DNA of 51,201 nucleotides from JBAVVD01 sp049697115 (GTDB taxonomy: Bacteria > Acidobacteriota > Aminicenantia > Aminicenantales > UBA4085): assembly GCA_049697115.1 (NCBI GenBank), contig JBAVVD010000057.1:1-51201 (forward strand). The letters are read 5' to 3'. Position 1 is the stretch's first letter. Each line of letters opens with the position of its first letter. The notes beneath the pieces are model-generated. The model did no database searches and was not told where the DNA came from. It saw only the letters and a list, made by a program, of their open reading frames with translations. The position numbers and the translations under genes are program-made. Below, piece after piece: positions 51,115 through 51,201 of the stretch.

Positions 51115-51201
51115 ATGAAAAAAATCGGAATCCTGCTGGTCACATACTCTGTGATATTATCAAATCCGAGTTTTGCCCAAATGGATAGAGCCAGCATCCA
51201 T
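51115..51201 (+). CDS. Exported protein, N-terminus only (cut by window end)
   Basis: The first 29 codons run to the window edge. They form a signal peptide (MKKIGILLVTYSVILSN, likely cleavage at SFA-Q) followed by MDRASIH. Nothing of the mature protein is available, so no family can be given. Only a weak GAAG lies upstream. The ~280 bases before it show no gene on either strand. Confidence 0.5.
   Translation, partial: MKKIGILLVTYSVILSNPSFAQMDRASIH

Noticed and set aside
1..51201. CRISPR arrays, tRNA or rRNA genes, prophage
   Set aside because: No regularly spaced repeats, cloverleaf patterns, rRNA-like stretches or phage structural genes were found on reading both strands.

Overview
The window reads as a stretch of chromosome from a Gram-negative-type, probably anaerobic and uncultured bacterium. 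Envelope genes include an alpha-2-macroglobulin/PBP1C pair, several lipoproteins, a MacA-like adaptor and a TPR lipoprotein resembling pilus-assembly factors. Metabolic genes include a fused FTCD, a split methionine synthase and a four-cysteine (4Fe-4S type) PurF relative. Gene content and style resemble Acidobacteriota or Aminicenantota; this placement is inference from recognised families, not from a marker-gene tree. No rRNA, tRNA or CRISPR array was seen. Most genes lie on the minus strand and many neighbours overlap by ATGA.

Region 1 (1-6487) is an accessory patch. It is bounded by two direct copies (about 95% identical) of the last 152 bases around the 3' end of ridA. The left copy is a truncated fragment and the right copy belongs to the intact gene, which is the geometry left by an element that integrates at a gene's 3' end. 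Inside are a type IV AbiEi/AbiEii toxin-antitoxin pair with a near-leaderless promoter, an IS481-like transposase remnant, an exported ankyrin/metallo-beta-lactamase-fold gene split by a one-base homopolymer frameshift, a beta-lactamase-fold (S12) lipoprotein-like hydrolase with TPRs, and two decayed PadR regulators in inverted orientation that still carry matching palindromes.

Region 2 (6339-24821) is backbone. It holds the A2M-pbpC-ridA cluster with an intact CLEQ thioester, a PepD dipeptidase, a zinc/manganese ABC importer (znuABC-like, plus strand), a macrodomain protein, a membrane GGDEF cyclase, fused FTCD, and two exported M16-family proteins that both lack the HxxEH zinc motif.

Region 3 (24935-34960) contains metK-ahcY (SAM cycle, plus strand), a TPR lipoprotein, and a tightly coupled operon rimO-pgpA-cinA-thpR-plsY-gpsA. 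A PurF paralogue without the N-terminal catalytic cysteine follows.

Region 4 (35217-42121) is the most unusual part. A BlaI repressor has a near-perfect 30-bp palindromic operator across its own -10 box. It is coupled to an M56/BlaR1 protease whose C-terminal half is a lysine/glutamate-rich domain preceded by an internal Shine-Dalgarno, an ATG and a signal-peptide-like segment, so two proteins may be made from one frame. A convergent operon encodes a MacA-like adaptor, two FtsX/MacB-type permeases and an ATPase. A half-site like the BlaI operator overlaps the predicted promoter of the A2M/PBP1C operon, hinting at one envelope-stress regulon.

Region 5 (42378-51201) is mostly metabolic: asnS, a DUF4416 protein, the two substrate domains of methionine synthase as separate proteins, a cysteine desulfurase, serA with a class V aminotransferase, an M20 carboxypeptidase, and the first 29 codons of an exported protein cut by the window edge.
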